A stretch of 64,000 nucleotides of DNA, taken from positions 2,356,001 through 2,420,000 of the forward strand of contig NZ_JAANAT010000001.1 in assembly GCF_011089895.1 (NCBI RefSeq), in the 5' to 3' direction. Below are positions 33,841 through 42,581 of the stretch, in pieces (position 1 is the stretch's first letter; each line of letters starts with the position of its first letter). The notes beneath the pieces are model-generated. The model was not told the origin of the DNA and did not search any database. It was given only the letters and a program-made list of their open reading frames with translations. Both the position numbers and the translations under genes were made by a program. The DNA comes from Mucilaginibacter inviolabilis (GTDB lineage Bacteria > Bacteroidota > Bacteroidia > Sphingobacteriales > Sphingobacteriaceae).

Positions 33841-34686
33841 ATGAAAATTTTAAAATCACTTTACGTGTTACTTGCTGGCCTATTATGGATACTGTCTGCC
33901 TGTAATGCTCAGGTAAAAACGCCATATGGGGATAATGCAGCGATAGGTAAATACTATGATATACGGGGCATCAAATTATACACCGAAGTTTATGGCACAG
34001 GAAAGCCATTATTGATGATACATGGCAATGGAGGCAGCATGAGCAGTTTTGCTAAAAACGTGCCTTATTTTGCCAAAAAATATCAAGTGATCATGGTTGA
34101 CAGCAGGGCGCATGGCAAATCGAGAGATGATCGCGATTCTTTGAGTTTTGAAATGATGGCCGATGATTTTGCCGGCTTATTGGATGCCATGCATATCGAT
34201 TCGGCATATGTTATTGGCTGGAGCGATGGTGGCATCAATGCCTTGGAACTGGCTATGCGTCATCCTCAAAAGGTAATAAAACTGGCATCAACAGGCGCCA
34301 ATTTATGGCCCGACTCTACTGGGATTATCCCTGCTTACTGGAAAATAGAGCAAAAAGATTACGAAGCCAAAAAGAACACAACATTTAAAACAGCAAAAGA
34401 AAAAAACGATTGGAAGATATTCCTGCTTGATTGGTTTCAGCCTAATATCAAGCTTTCGGCCTTAAAAACCATTAAATGTCCTTCGCTTATTATCGGGGGT
34501 GATCATGACCTGATCCCTACGGAGCACACGGTACTTATAGCACAAAACATCCCCAATGCCTATTTATGGATAGTTCCCAACTCCGGCCACGGCACCTTGA
34601 TTGAGCATACGGACGAATTCAACAAAAAGGTGGATGAGTTTTTTTCGACCCCATTTATAAAACGGGATCCCCTGGTTTTTCACTAA
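33841..34686 (+). CDS. alpha/beta hydrolase lipoprotein
   Basis: A 281-residue precursor with a lipobox LSAC (Cys21). The hydrolase fold is shown by LLMIHGNGGSMSSF (oxyanion strand and HG), VDSRAHGKSRD, the nucleophile elbow VIGWSDGGINAL, the acid in GGDHDLIP and the histidine in NSGHGTL. The substrate class (ester, lactone or peptide) is not predictable. The lipid anchor probably places it in the periplasm or at the outer membrane. Its stop overlaps by 4 bp that of the convergent barrel gene. Confidence 0.9.
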   Translation: MKILKSLYVLLAGLLWILSACNAQVKTPYGDNAAIGKYYDIRGIKLYTEVYGTGKPLLMIHGNGGSMSSFAKNVPYFAKKYQVIMVDSRAHGKSRDDRDSLSFEMMADDFAGLLDAMHIDSAYVIGWSDGGINALELAMRHPQKVIKLASTGANLWPDSTGIIPAYWKIEQKDYEAKKNTTFKTAKEKNDWKIFLLDWFQPNIKLSALKTIKCPSLIIGGDHDLIPTEHTVLIAQNIPNAYLWIVPNSGHGTLIEHTDEFNKKVDEFFSTPFIKRDPLVFH

Positions 34687-35471
34687 AATTTGTAGGTAAG
34701 CGCCGCCAGACCGGTTATTGAAGTATAAAATGTTCCTCCGCTATTATTTTGTTTTTTTAACGGTGCGTAAAAGTTATAGGTCGACTCTACACTTACGCCG
34801 ATGTGATCAGTAAGTACGAAAATCAACCCTAAACGGGGCGCTACATAAAAATTCTTACGCTCTGGTGTAATTACTGTACCTGATTGATCATTATTGGGAT
34901 CTAAAACTACATAGGAGTAATCGGTAAAATATCCGCCGATATTAGCACCTCCATAAAGCCTTGCTCCATCTGTCAGATTAACATTATAAACAACACTTGC
35001 ATAACCCGAAAACACTCTGTAGTTAGTAAAAAGAGTAACAGGAGTTTGATCCTGGGCATCATTAGTTGTTTCACCATTCCCAACTTCAATAGTTACATTG
35101 CTGGGGTTGTAAGCATCCTTAGGTTGATAATTATGATAGCCAAAATTCAAGCTTATGGTAAATTTATCCATAAAACGGGCCACGCCTAAATTAAAAGCAA
35201 CTGCCGGCTTGTAAATATCCTTAAAATAATTCTGCGGGGCATCAATGCCAGCTCCAAAGGTAATACCATACCCCGATTCAAAGTTACCGCCACTTCCACC
35301 TCCGCCACCCCAGGTTAACGCTTCATGCGATCGGTGCTGCCCCATGGCCGTACCAAAAAAACAAGTAAACATCAAAATTAAAACCGTTTTTAAACAGCGA
35401 TTGGTTTTAAACGGATACCTGTTGAATTGCATAAAGCCAGATGTGCAAGGGTTAAATTGACTAAGGTTCAT
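34683..35471 (-). CDS. PorT-like outer-membrane beta-barrel protein
   Basis: The 262-residue precursor has a signal peptide (KTVLILMFTCFFGTAMGQ). The mature chain has a Gly-rich N-terminal strand (WGGGGGSGGNF), then repeated barrel strands such as YGITFGAGIDAP, AVAFNLGVARFM, FTISLNFGYHNY, RLYGGANIGGY and YVAPRLGLIFVL, with the terminal aromatic AALTYKF. It is about the size of an eight-stranded barrel. A start at the second Met (35432) is possible and gives a more usual signal peptide. The function is unknown. Confidence 0.85.
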   Translation of the reverse strand: MNLSQFNPCTSGFMQFNRYPFKTNRCLKTVLILMFTCFFGTAMGQHRSHEALTWGGGGGSGGNFESGYGITFGAGIDAPQNYFKDIYKPAVAFNLGVARFMDKFTISLNFGYHNYQPKDAYNPSNVTIEVGNGETTNDAQDQTPVTLFTNYRVFSGYASVVYNVNLTDGARLYGGANIGGYFTDYSYVVLDPNNDQSGTVITPERKNFYVAPRLGLIFVLTDHIGVSVESTYNFYAPLKKQNNSGGTFYTSITGLAALTYKF

Positions 35472-35550
35472 TTAAAGTAAAAATATGAAAAAACCTTAAT
35501 TCATTACTAAAAGTGAAAATATTAGCTCATTTAACCATGGCAACAAAAAA

Positions 35551-35580
35551 TAAAGCCCGGCTTAAGTAAACCGGGCATAA
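35551..35580 (-). terminator. terminator GCCCGG / CCGGGC
   Basis: Arms 35555-35560 and 35571-35576. On the minus strand it is followed by a TTTATTTTTTG run, so it ends the transcript of the small membrane-protein gene at 35665-35889. Confidence 0.75.
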
Positions 35581-35664
35581 GGGTATCGAACAAAACAGGT
35601 TTATAATTGGCTAGTATTATATATTTTAAAACTATAGTTAACCGGCTTTTCTTTAAAACAGAGG

Positions 35665-35889
35665 TCAGGTGCCCGCGGTTACCTGCATATTATTACCGCG
35701 TTCTTGCTTTTGGTGGTACCAGATGCCTATGGTACAAATAATAACGGTTAATAATAAAAAGCCTTCTACATATAGGTGTGTCACAGAAATCTGCCTCACC
35801 GGGAATATAAATAGTGATGAAACATCGGGGATGAGCAATCCCAGCAATGGGAAACTCGAGAATATTCTAAAAATCGCTATTTCCTCCAT
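35665..35889 (-). CDS. tiny two-TM membrane protein, paralogue 1
   Basis: A 74-residue protein with two helices (about 6-24 and 40-58). The pattern FRIFSSFPLLGLLIPDVSSL, then a short extracytoplasmic loop and ICTIGIWYHQKQERG, is repeated with clear similarity by the 80-residue gene at 37716. It is transcribed alone and ends at a terminator. The conserved FPLxGLLxPD block is unusual for a random membrane segment. The function is unknown. Confidence 0.7.
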   Translation of the reverse strand: MEEIAIFRIFSSFPLLGLLIPDVSSLFIFPVRQISVTHLYVEGFLLLTVIICTIGIWYHQKQERGNNMQVTAGT

Positions 35890-36147
35890 AACTAATAATT
35901 TGATATCCCTAATTTACACCTTTTAGGAATGCCAAGCAAATTATTTTTCTTAAAAAGTAAAATAATATTTCAACAAGGTTAATTTTAATAAAATTTGTCG
36001 AAATATTTTAATTATTTACGAATAAAATTTACCAACATATGTCATGTTTATCGTTATTACCGGATATAACAATATCTCTTATCCATTATTTGGGATATAA
36101 ACTGCTAACATTAAAATATATCAAGAAAATGATATATTTTAATTAGC

Positions 36148-36429
36148 TCAAAAAGGCATAGCTTTTACTAATTCAAGTAAATTATTACGCACAGCCGGGT
36201 CATTATCTATAATTTGCTCCAGCTCCGTATCTGAGGATACATATACTATAATAAAATCATGGGCCTGATTCCAGAAATTACCGCTTAACAACACTTTACC
36301 CCTATTTTTAAGGTTTTCGTAATAGTTAACACGTTCGTTAATACACGTATGCTGCGGGTTTACAGTTTCTTTCTCTTCAAAAACCAGCATTACATGGTGG
36401 GGTTCTTTATAAGCTGATACAGGTGTCAT
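36148..36429 (-). CDS. YciI-like protein
   Basis: A 93-residue protein. HHVMLVFEEK, then INERVNYYENLKNRGKVLLSG and the segment FIIVYVSSDTELEQIIDNDPAV follow the YciI/DGPF pattern (a ferredoxin-like dimer with a helix before KVLLSG and a D-P-x-V loop). These are small enzymes or sensors of unknown substrate. It is third in a TetR-VOC-YciI unit, 30 bp after the VOC gene. Two operator copies lie upstream in that unit. Confidence 0.8.
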   Translation of the reverse strand: MTPVSAYKEPHHVMLVFEEKETVNPQHTCINERVNYYENLKNRGKVLLSGNFWNQAHDFIIVYVSSDTELEQIIDNDPAVRNNLLELVKAMPF

Positions 36430-36459
36430 AAGATGAAATGATTTATGTTTTGATCAATT

Positions 36460-36828
36460 TTACGCATTACAGGTAATTTCGGTAAGCACATTTCCAGGAG
36501 CAATAAAGTAAAAGCCATAACTGCCGCGCAGGCTACCCGGAGGGTGTTCTGTAGCGTATCCTCCGGCAAGTAACCGGTTATACATATCCATCACCTGGTT
36601 ACGGGTTTCAACAAAAAATCCGATGTGGAATGCTTCGGGATATGCGGAATTACCATTACGGTTAAATTTATTAGCCATTAGTACCAAAGTAAAGCCATCT
36701 GAGCCTTGCAAAACCGCCAGCAGGTTATCTCCTTTTACTTCGATACATTTAAAATTAAAATATTGCTCAAAAAAACGGATGCTTGCTGCTACATCTGTTA
36801 CCGAGAGATTAATATGGTTGAGTTTCAT
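36460..36828 (-). CDS. VOC family (glyoxalase/bleomycin-resistance-like) protein
   Basis: A 122-residue cytoplasmic protein with the full module: LNHINLSVTDVAASIRFFEQYF, NLLAVLQGSDGFTLVLM, AFHIGFFVETRNQVMDMY, GSYGFYFIAPGNVLTEI. The metal ligands of the classical glyoxalase triad are partly present (His3 and the terminal Glu). The substrate is unknown. It has its own TetR-type operator at 36844, so it can be expressed apart from the TetR gene. Confidence 0.88.
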   Translation of the reverse strand: MKLNHINLSVTDVAASIRFFEQYFNFKCIEVKGDNLLAVLQGSDGFTLVLMANKFNRNGNSAYPEAFHIGFFVETRNQVMDMYNRLLAGGYATEHPPGSLRGSYGFYFIAPGNVLTEITCNA

Positions 36829-36843
36829 TTTTTCTTTTTTATT

Positions 36844-36868
36844 ATAAGTGAATATTCATTTATTTAAA
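36844..36868. promoter_or_regulatory. TetR operator, site 2 (before VOC gene)
   Basis: A 25-base site that is identical at 21 of 25 positions to 37488-37512. It contains TGAATATTCA, a perfect 10-bp palindrome, and lies 16 bp from the VOC start. It looks like a second operator for the same TetR protein. Confidence 0.65.
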
Positions 36869-36881
36869 TAATTAAATTTTT

Positions 36882-37472
36882 TTACGGCTTAAGCGCCTTT
36901 AACACCAACTCAAATGTTTGCATCATTAGCTTTTCGGTAAGTTCAAATTCATTATTTACGTAACTCTTGCCCTGGTGATGATACTTTATTAACTGATATA
37001 AAGGAGCGAAAGCTATGGACCAGTATACTTCAAATGGCAATGGTATCAATTGTTTTTTCCGAACAGAATTTTCCATAAACGGTCCCAATAACGATCCAAA
37101 AGTAACGGTGAGTGATTTACTTACCTCTTCGTAATAATGGGTATACCGCATTGTTTCAATAAACTCCATTTCTGTTGGGAAACTGTCGAAATATTTCATC
37201 CGGTTTAACCATTGTATTTTTAGCCCCTCAGCAAAATCCATTTCAGGAGAAAAATTCACAAAGCTATAATCCATCATATTAGTGGCTACATCCACACACA
37301 ACCGTGTAATCAGATCGTCCTTATCCTTGTAATAAATGTAGATAGTAGCCGGTGATACTGCCGCAGCTTTTGCCAGTTTGTTTACACTAAATCCGTCAAG
37401 GCCATCGGCAACTATCATTTCAATAGCTTTTTGGCGTATCAGTAACTCTTTATTTTCGTCGCGTGGTCTCAT
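36882..37472 (-). CDS. TetR/AcrR family transcriptional regulator
   Basis: The 196-residue regulator has the HTH in IVADGLDGFSVNKLAKAAAV followed by SPATIYIYYKDKDDLITRL, residues about 19-55. The rest is the all-helical ligand domain. It represses from operators at 37488 (own promoter) and 36844 (VOC-YciI), as inferred from the shared sequence. The ligand is unknown; the VOC and YciI partners suggest a reactive or hydrophobic small molecule. Confidence 0.93.
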   Translation of the reverse strand: MRPRDENKELLIRQKAIEMIVADGLDGFSVNKLAKAAAVSPATIYIYYKDKDDLITRLCVDVATNMMDYSFVNFSPEMDFAEGLKIQWLNRMKYFDSFPTEMEFIETMRYTHYYEEVSKSLTVTFGSLLGPFMENSVRKKQLIPLPFEVYWSIAFAPLYQLIKYHHQGKSYVNNEFELTEKLMMQTFELVLKALKP

Positions 37473-37487
37473 ATTGTCATTGCAAAT

Positions 37488-37512
37488 ATAAGTGAGCGTT
37501 CATTCATTTAAA
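37488..37512. promoter_or_regulatory. TetR operator, site 1 (own promoter)
   Basis: Same 25-base motif as site 2. Its central TGAGCGTTCA is an imperfect palindrome. It ends 40 bp upstream of the TetR ATG. Confidence 0.65.
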
Positions 37513-37715
37513 AATATTTTTTAATTTTTCTGCTTTGCTCCACCCGGGCAAACTCTTGTGTTTCGATTTATCTTACCAGGTTACTCAAATTTTTTTTCAA
37601 AAAAAAACAAAAACCTTTTCGCCCTTCAACTGTAGTACGAATTAGTTTGTTTTTTTATTCAAATAACAACAAAATAATGCCTATCTTAGTATTATCATAC
37701 TAAATGTTAATAATT

Positions 37716-37946
37716 ATGGAAAAATTAATAATATTAAGAATGTTCTTTTGTTTTCCACTCTTTGGATTACTTCTGCCAGATGCCGGTATTTTAATCTCCA
37801 ATAGCCCTGGTCATATCCCCCTAATTCATTTTGTTATTGAATCATCTGCTATTTTCTGCATCCTGATTTGCACCGCCCTTATTTTCTATAATAAAAGACG
37901 GGACCAAAATCATACAGATGAAATAAATGAAACATTCTATTCTTAA
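37716..37946 (+). CDS. tiny two-TM membrane protein, paralogue 2
   Basis: The 76-residue product (if started at M37716) repeats the pattern of the 35665-35889 protein: an LRMFFCFPLFGLLLPDAG block at the N-terminus and ICTALIFYNKRR at the end of helix 2. Both have two helices, a short loop with HxxxE (LIHFVIE here) and a charged tail. It is on the opposite strand and 1.8 kb away, so these are diverged duplicates. The function is unknown. Confidence 0.7.
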   Translation: MEKLIILRMFFCFPLFGLLLPDAGILISNSPGHIPLIHFVIESSAIFCILICTALIFYNKRRDQNHTDEINETFYS

Positions 37947-38151
37947 TAACTTAAATTTTGTCCTTATAAGTTAATATTTACATAAAACACCTTATTTAAA
38001 AAATTAATTATGGGGCTTTTATGCCACAAACTCTGTTTCAATCACGTAATAAATCATTATTTAGAGTATATTTCGGCGGCTTTTATTTTCGGTATGGCCT
38101 TTGTTAAGTTTTCTATTGGTTTTACTGAAACTTGCAAACCAGTATTCATAA

Positions 38152-40383
38152 ATGAAAAAATTCTTACTCCTTTTCCTATTTCCTTTAAGCGCCTTTGCCC
38201 AAACAGCAAGTACTTACATACAAAATGGAAATGCCAGGGCTAGTGCAAAAGATTACAATGCCGCTGTACAGGAATTTACCAAAGCCATACAGCTTAATGA
38301 AAGTAACAGCGACGCGTATTTTTATCGCGCAAATGCTTATGGTAATCTCAAAAATTATGAAGCTGCAATTGCAGATTATGCAAAAACCATCAGTTTCCGG
38401 TCAAATTTCGCAACGGCATATTATTATAAGGCCAATGCCGAAAGTAGCATTGGCGATTATCACAATGCTATTGATGATTTTAACAAAGCCATTTCCCTTG
38501 AACCTCAGAATGCTAAAATGTACCAGTACCGGGGCAGTGCCAAATCAAATCTGCAGGATTATACCGGTGCCATTGCCGATTTTTCCTTTGCCTTAAAACT
38601 GAGCCCGGGCAATGCTGAGCTATATGAATACAGAGGGCTGGCCAAAAACAACAAAGGCGATTTTAAGGGCGCTATTGACGATTATAACACAGCTATAAAA
38701 CTAAATCCTCAAAAAGGCGACTTATACCGGTACCGGGCTGATGCCAAAGCAAGCATCAATGATTATAATGGTGCGATAACCGATTATACTACCGCATTAA
38801 CCTTTAATCCTCAAAATGCCGAAGCTTATCTTTACCGGGCCAACACCAAAGGAAACCAGGGTGATTATAAAGGTGCTGTAGACGACTATAAAAAAGCTGC
38901 AGCCATTAACCCCGGCCTCAAAAACTTATTTTTTTACCTGGCCAACGCTGCAAGTAAAACCGGCGACAGTAAAGCGGCACTTGATTATTTTAATAAGGCC
39001 GTTAGCCAGTATCCTAACAGGGCCGATGTGTATTTATACCGGGGACTGGTAAAAAGCAACCTGAAAGATTATAACGGTGCTATGGCAGATTTAGATCATT
39101 CCATAGCGCTTGATCCTAAAAACGCAGATGCTTATCAAAACCGTGCATTAGTTAAATTAGAACTAAACGATGGCGATGGGGCCAAATCAGATGCCGACAG
39201 CGCAATTATATTAAACCCTAAAAGCTTAAAGGCGTACATAAGCCGTAGTAAAGCAAAAATGGCTTTAAAAGATACTGCCGGTGTAATAGCCGATCTTACC
39301 CAGGCCATCAATATTAACAATAAAAGCGACGAGGCCTATTTGGTTCGTGGTGATGCTTACCGCAATCTGGGCAACAGACAGGCAGCAATTCGCGATTATA
39401 CCACAGCCATACAGGTAAACCCCAATTATACGTATGCCTATTTAAACCGTGGTATCGAAAAGGATAAGACAAATGATCAGGCCGGGGCTGTAAAGGATTT
39501 TGAAAAGCTTTTATCGCTTTCGCCGCAACGCCAGGATGTTTATACACGCTTAGGCAGGGTAACCGATTTTTATAAATACACTACTAATGGCGTATCGCTG
39601 TTTACAACTGCCATTAGCTTAAATCCAACAAACTCTAACTTTTATCTTTTCAGAGGCGAAGCAAAAGCCGCTGCAGGCGATATACAAGGCGCTATGGCCG
39701 ATTATGATGCAGGTATCGCTAAAAACCCAAAAAACATTTCAATATTGCTAAAGCGGGGTCTTAATCGTGCCGATTTCCAGGACAATACCGGTGCATTAGC
39801 CGACTTTAGCGCAGCCATAAAAATTGACTCAACTTCTGATTCATCAGCAGTGGTGTATCAAAACCGTGGACATATACAGGCCAGGTTAAAAAACTACAAG
39901 GCAGCCATGGCCGACCTGGATAAAGCGGTATCCATCTATTCAAATGATGAAACTTTCTTGTTCAGGGGTGATGTTAAATTAGCCTTAAAAGATTATGCAG
40001 GAGCAGTGGACGATTTTCATAATGCTACCTATATCAATAATCGGAATGCCAAAGCCTATGCACATAGCAGCATCGCCAAAAGTAAACTAGGTGATGAACA
40101 AGGCTCAACTGACGATTTTGATAATGCCTTAAAATTTGGAGATGGCTCCTATGTTTACACTGATCTGGCTGAGCTAAAACTGAGTCTTAATGACGCAGCA
40201 GGCGCACTTGCTGATTGCGTTACGGCTATCACCCTAAATTCTAAATACGCAGGGGCATACTTACAAATGGGGCTTATAAAAGTTGCACTTAACCAAAAAC
40301 CAGAAGCCTGTACCGATTTTAACAAGGCTGTTGAACTCGGTTTAAAAAAGGCGGCGGTAATAGCCAACCGTTACTGCCGGTAA
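38152..40383 (+). CDS. secreted TPR-repeat protein (about 20 repeats)
   Basis: A 743-residue protein with a signal peptide (KKFLLLFLFPLSAFAQ). After it the chain is a nearly unbroken series of 34-residue TPR units with the core A-Y-x-Y-R-A/G and DYxGAIxDYxxAI (e.g. YNAAVQEFTKAIQLN, YEAAIADYAKTISF). Such solenoids bind peptides or partner proteins; this one should be periplasmic. The residues are typical of the tetratricopeptide class found in gliding/secretion-linked proteins. The role is unknown; there is no co-transcribed partner, and a terminator follows. Confidence 0.9.
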   Translation: MKKFLLLFLFPLSAFAQTASTYIQNGNARASAKDYNAAVQEFTKAIQLNESNSDAYFYRANAYGNLKNYEAAIADYAKTISFRSNFATAYYYKANAESSIGDYHNAIDDFNKAISLEPQNAKMYQYRGSAKSNLQDYTGAIADFSFALKLSPGNAELYEYRGLAKNNKGDFKGAIDDYNTAIKLNPQKGDLYRYRADAKASINDYNGAITDYTTALTFNPQNAEAYLYRANTKGNQGDYKGAVDDYKKAAAINPGLKNLFFYLANAASKTGDSKAALDYFNKAVSQYPNRADVYLYRGLVKSNLKDYNGAMADLDHSIALDPKNADAYQNRALVKLELNDGDGAKSDADSAIILNPKSLKAYISRSKAKMALKDTAGVIADLTQAININNKSDEAYLVRGDAYRNLGNRQAAIRDYTTAIQVNPNYTYAYLNRGIEKDKTNDQAGAVKDFEKLLSLSPQRQDVYTRLGRVTDFYKYTTNGVSLFTTAISLNPTNSNFYLFRGEAKAAAGDIQGAMADYDAGIAKNPKNISILLKRGLNRADFQDNTGALADFSAAIKIDSTSDSSAVVYQNRGHIQARLKNYKAAMADLDKAVSIYSNDETFLFRGDVKLALKDYAGAVDDFHNATYINNRNAKAYAHSSIAKSKLGDEQGSTDDFDNALKFGDGSYVYTDLAELKLSLNDAAGALADCVTAITLNSKYAGAYLQMGLIKVALNQKPEACTDFNKAVELGLKKAAVIANRYCR

Positions 40384-40397
40384 AATTTAAGACATAC

Positions 40398-40431
40398 AAA
40401 AAGGCCATCCTGTTATAGGGTGGCCTTTTTT
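40398..40431 (+). terminator. terminator after TPR gene
   Basis: Arms AAAAAGGCCATCC and GGTGGCCTTTTT around TGTTATA, with T-runs on both strands. It also serves the convergent XRE gene. Confidence 0.88.
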
Positions 40432-40453
40432 ATATCATTTTTTAAAAGTTAAC

Positions 40454-40813
40454 TTATCCTGCTTTTTTATCCAGATGCAATTGCTCGCGTAGTTCTTTCA
40501 TCTCCATCTCATAAGCACGCATACGGGCATGTAAAATATCAACCTCCGTACGCATCATTTGGATTTCGGTGATTAGTTTAGCCGACTCAGGTTTATCTAT
40601 TTTTTTTTCACCGGTTCCCAGGATAAGCCACTCGGGTGAGTATTTAAGTTGAAAGCAAAGCTTACGGATCAAATAATAACTGATATCCTGTTTCTGATTG
40701 ATCACTTTACTGATAAAACCCTGATCAACTCCTATAGCACCTGCAAGACCCAGTTGCCCACCATGCTCCTTTACAATTACCTTTAACCGTTTTATTATTG
40801 CTTCGTCAGACAT
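40454..40813 (-). CDS. XRE-family regulator with coiled-coil tail
   Basis: The 119-residue protein has a helix-turn-helix in QLGLAGAIGVDQGFISKVINQK, followed by ISYYLIRKLCFQLKYSPEWL with the G-T-G turn, then a charged coiled coil (MMRTEVDILHARMRAYEMEMKELREQL). The C-terminal coil probably mediates dimerisation. Start at M40813. Such regulators are common in prophages and mobile regions. A TTTGGCAAA-containing site lies directly upstream, resembling the late-module palindromes. Confidence 0.85.
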   Translation of the reverse strand: MSDEAIIKRLKVIVKEHGGQLGLAGAIGVDQGFISKVINQKQDISYYLIRKLCFQLKYSPEWLILGTGEKKIDKPESAKLITEIQMMRTEVDILHARMRAYEMEMKELREQLHLDKKAG

Positions 40814-40835
40814 ATACGACTGCAATAATAAACAA

Positions 40836-40857
40836 TTTGTTCATTTGGCAAATATTT
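40836..40857. promoter_or_regulatory. TTTGGCA-type site upstream of the XRE gene
   Basis: Text TTTGTTCATTTGGCAAATAT. The half-site ATTTGGCA is shared with the palindromes at 41903, 49134 and 60709. The site is 20-odd bases upstream of the XRE start, a position where an autorepressor could bind. Confidence 0.35.
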
Positions 40858-40906
40858 ATTTATTTTTTGCCTCTGCTGCTAAACTAGTTCATAACAGATT
40901 TGTAAA

Positions 40907-41221
40907 TCAACACGTTCCCTCTACCCTTTGCAGTAATTCATTAAGCCTGCTATTATAAACCTGTATGGTGATGCGGCCGCAGTTATAATCGGCAGTTATT
41001 TTTTTAAGCTGGGCATTTATTTCACTTTTTGCAACATTTTGAGCCAATGCCTCATTTAACCGCCGAAGCTTCTGCCCTAAACTTTGCATAAGCAATAACG
41101 GCTGCACATCACTCGTTTGTTTTAAAAGCATTTTTTGCTTACGACGTTGTTGTTTATCAAATCTTAAAATCAAATAAACTATCACCGAACCTATAACCAG
41201 GAAAAAATAAAAGAAGCTCAT
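40907..41221 (-). CDS. single-TM helical protein, type 1
   Basis: A 104-residue protein: one N-terminal helix (FFYFFLVIGSVIVYLIL), the motif FDKQQ, and a cytoplasmic helical part with the end block LKKITADYNCGRITIQVYNS. The 118-residue gene at 45110 has the same plan (TM, FNKQQ, end block with FKSGEIPLDELNLKL), so the two may be distant duplicates. No known domain. Its neighbours are the XRE regulator and a small hypothetical protein. Confidence 0.6.
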   Translation of the reverse strand: MSFFYFFLVIGSVIVYLILRFDKQQRRKQKMLLKQTSDVQPLLLMQSLGQKLRRLNEALAQNVAKSEINAQLKKITADYNCGRITIQVYNSRLNELLQRVEGTC

Positions 41222-41448
41222 TACATTTAATACATTATAAAATAATCTGTTATTACGACATTTTTAATGAATAAGTTACTTCCGGCTCTTAAAATATGAG
41301 CATATATAAGTTTTGATAGCATAAATTATATATCAGGGAATTGAACAATTATAGGCTGTGTTTTTAAATTCCCGTTTAAAAAGCGGTACTTTGTAATGGA
41401 TATTGGCTGCAGGTATAATAAAACACAGCCCAAATAGCATAACATATC

Positions 41449-41787
41449 ATGAAACCAGGAGATAAGGTAATTTGCATAAATGACAGGATTGATCCTGAAA
41501 AAAGCGAAGAGATAAGAAGGGATTTTGAGATCTGGATAACCAAGGATAAGGAATATACCATCCGCGAAATATTGGATAATAATGGTATAGTAACCGGTGT
41601 ATTATTGGAAGAGGTACACAATTTCCCCAAATTTTTTAAACTGATCAATCGTTTCCAGGAGCCTGCTTTTGCGCAGTGGCGTTTCCGTAAATTAAATTAC
41701 GCAAGCCAACCGGCCGAGGCAATCAGTGAAGTGGAAGAATTGGTAGAGGTAGAACAGGAAGAAAAACAGCAGGTAAGAGTGAAGTAA
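41449..41787 (+). CDS. hypothetical protein (MKPGDKV family)
   Basis: A 112-residue protein starting MKPGDKVICINDRIDPEK, followed by IWITKDKEYTIREI and the segment VTGVLLEEVHN. Its last 25 residues are acidic/glutamine-rich and disordered-looking. From memory, similar small proteins are often found in prophages and other mobile regions of this phylum, but I know no function. It lies between two divergent genes and ends before a perfect hairpin. Confidence 0.65.
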   Translation: MKPGDKVICINDRIDPEKSEEIRRDFEIWITKDKEYTIREILDNNGIVTGVLLEEVHNFPKFFKLINRFQEPAFAQWRFRKLNYASQPAEAISEVEELVEVEQEEKQQVRVK

Positions 41788-41842
41788 AAAGTAGCCGTCC
41801 GGATTAATTACACTACCAGACGTAATCATAACTATTTAAGCC

Positions 41843-41887
41843 AAAAGCATCAAATGCAGGGATAATATCCCTGCATTTGATGCTTTT
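41843..41887. terminator. perfect 21-bp hairpin terminator
   Basis: Arms AAAAGCATCAAATGCAGGGAT and its exact complement, 3-base loop, ending in TTTT. It serves the genes at 41449 and 41938, which converge here. Confidence 0.9.
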
Positions 41888-41902
41888 ACAACTATGAATA
41901 AA

Positions 41903-41916
41903 ATTCCATTTGGCAT
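41903..41916. promoter_or_regulatory. ATGCCAAATGGAAT site (degenerate palindrome)
   Basis: On the minus strand it differs at one of 14 positions from the palindrome upstream of the terminase (49134). It lies 3' of the 160-residue gene, so its role, if any, is unclear. Confidence 0.3.
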
Positions 41917-41937
41917 AGTAAAATACATAAAACAAGC

Positions 41938-42420
41938 TTAATCATAAATGCGGGCAGCTTCGGTTTCAACAAGCTGAGTGAGGATGGCTTTTAAAACAGT
42001 TTCACGAGCCCATTGCTGTTCAATAACAGCAGCATCATCCTGGTACCACTTCAATGGTGTATTTATTTCGATACGCGCCTTATAAACAAAGTTTTTAGTT
42101 GGATGCATCTTATTACCCTCATAACTATTAAGCCCCTCTGCCTTTATTATTTTAGCAAACTCACGTGCTTTAATATCAACCTGAAGACATTCGTCCAATG
42201 AATTTTTGTAATCCTGCTTATCTTCCAGCCAAAGTGTAAGGGTATCGTCGTTCAGGTCGTGGTCTGCAATGGCAATCCGGCTGTAATCATAATCTACAGA
42301 TATGATGAGCCACCATAACTGATCTTTTAATTTTTGTGCAATTTTTATCATGGTATTGTTGTTAAGGTTATTGAATAAAGCTTTTGTTGAGTGGGGAGTT
42401 ATCTGAAGGTTGGAGTCCAT
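41938..42420 (-). CDS. hypothetical protein (160 aa)
   Basis: A soluble, tryptophan-bearing protein (LKDQLWWLIISVDYDY, LWLEDKQDYKNSLDECL, WYQDDAAVIEQQWARETVL). The first 22 bases overlap the previous gene in another frame, which supports translational coupling. A start at M24 (42351) is possible. No family is recognised. It is transcribed divergently from the S24 repressor, the place a phage-type operon would occupy. Confidence 0.6.
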   Translation of the reverse strand: MDSNLQITPHSTKALFNNLNNNTMIKIAQKLKDQLWWLIISVDYDYSRIAIADHDLNDDTLTLWLEDKQDYKNSLDECLQVDIKAREFAKIIKAEGLNSYEGNKMHPTKNFVYKARIEINTPLKWYQDDAAVIEQQWARETVLKAILTQLVETEAARIYD

Positions 42421-42581
42421 CCGGGTAGGTATTTTTGTATAGCGGCTATTTCTTTACTATACTTTGTACACGTTTCCACATACGCGTGGTACCGTATGGC
42501 CTGTTCATGGAGAGGTTGTAAATTGGAATTTTGTTGATCGTGATCGTTTTGTTTTTGAATGGCGGAATAGGCTATATACAT
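42399..42581 (-). CDS. small hypothetical protein (60 aa)
   Basis: It begins MYIAYSAIQKQNDHDQQNSN; the centre is charged and helical with the segment RYHAYVETCTKYSKEIAAIQK. It overlaps the next gene by 22 bases. It is first in the unit facing the S24 repressor, the position of a cro-like or anti-repressor gene, but the sequence shows no HTH. The function is unknown. Confidence 0.55.
   Translation of the reverse strand: MYIAYSAIQKQNDHDQQNSNLQPLHEQAIRYHAYVETCTKYSKEIAAIQKYLPGWTPTFR

Noticed and set aside
38152..40383. DNA-level repeats in the TPR gene as a repeat array
   Set aside because: They are explained by the 34-residue protein repeats.
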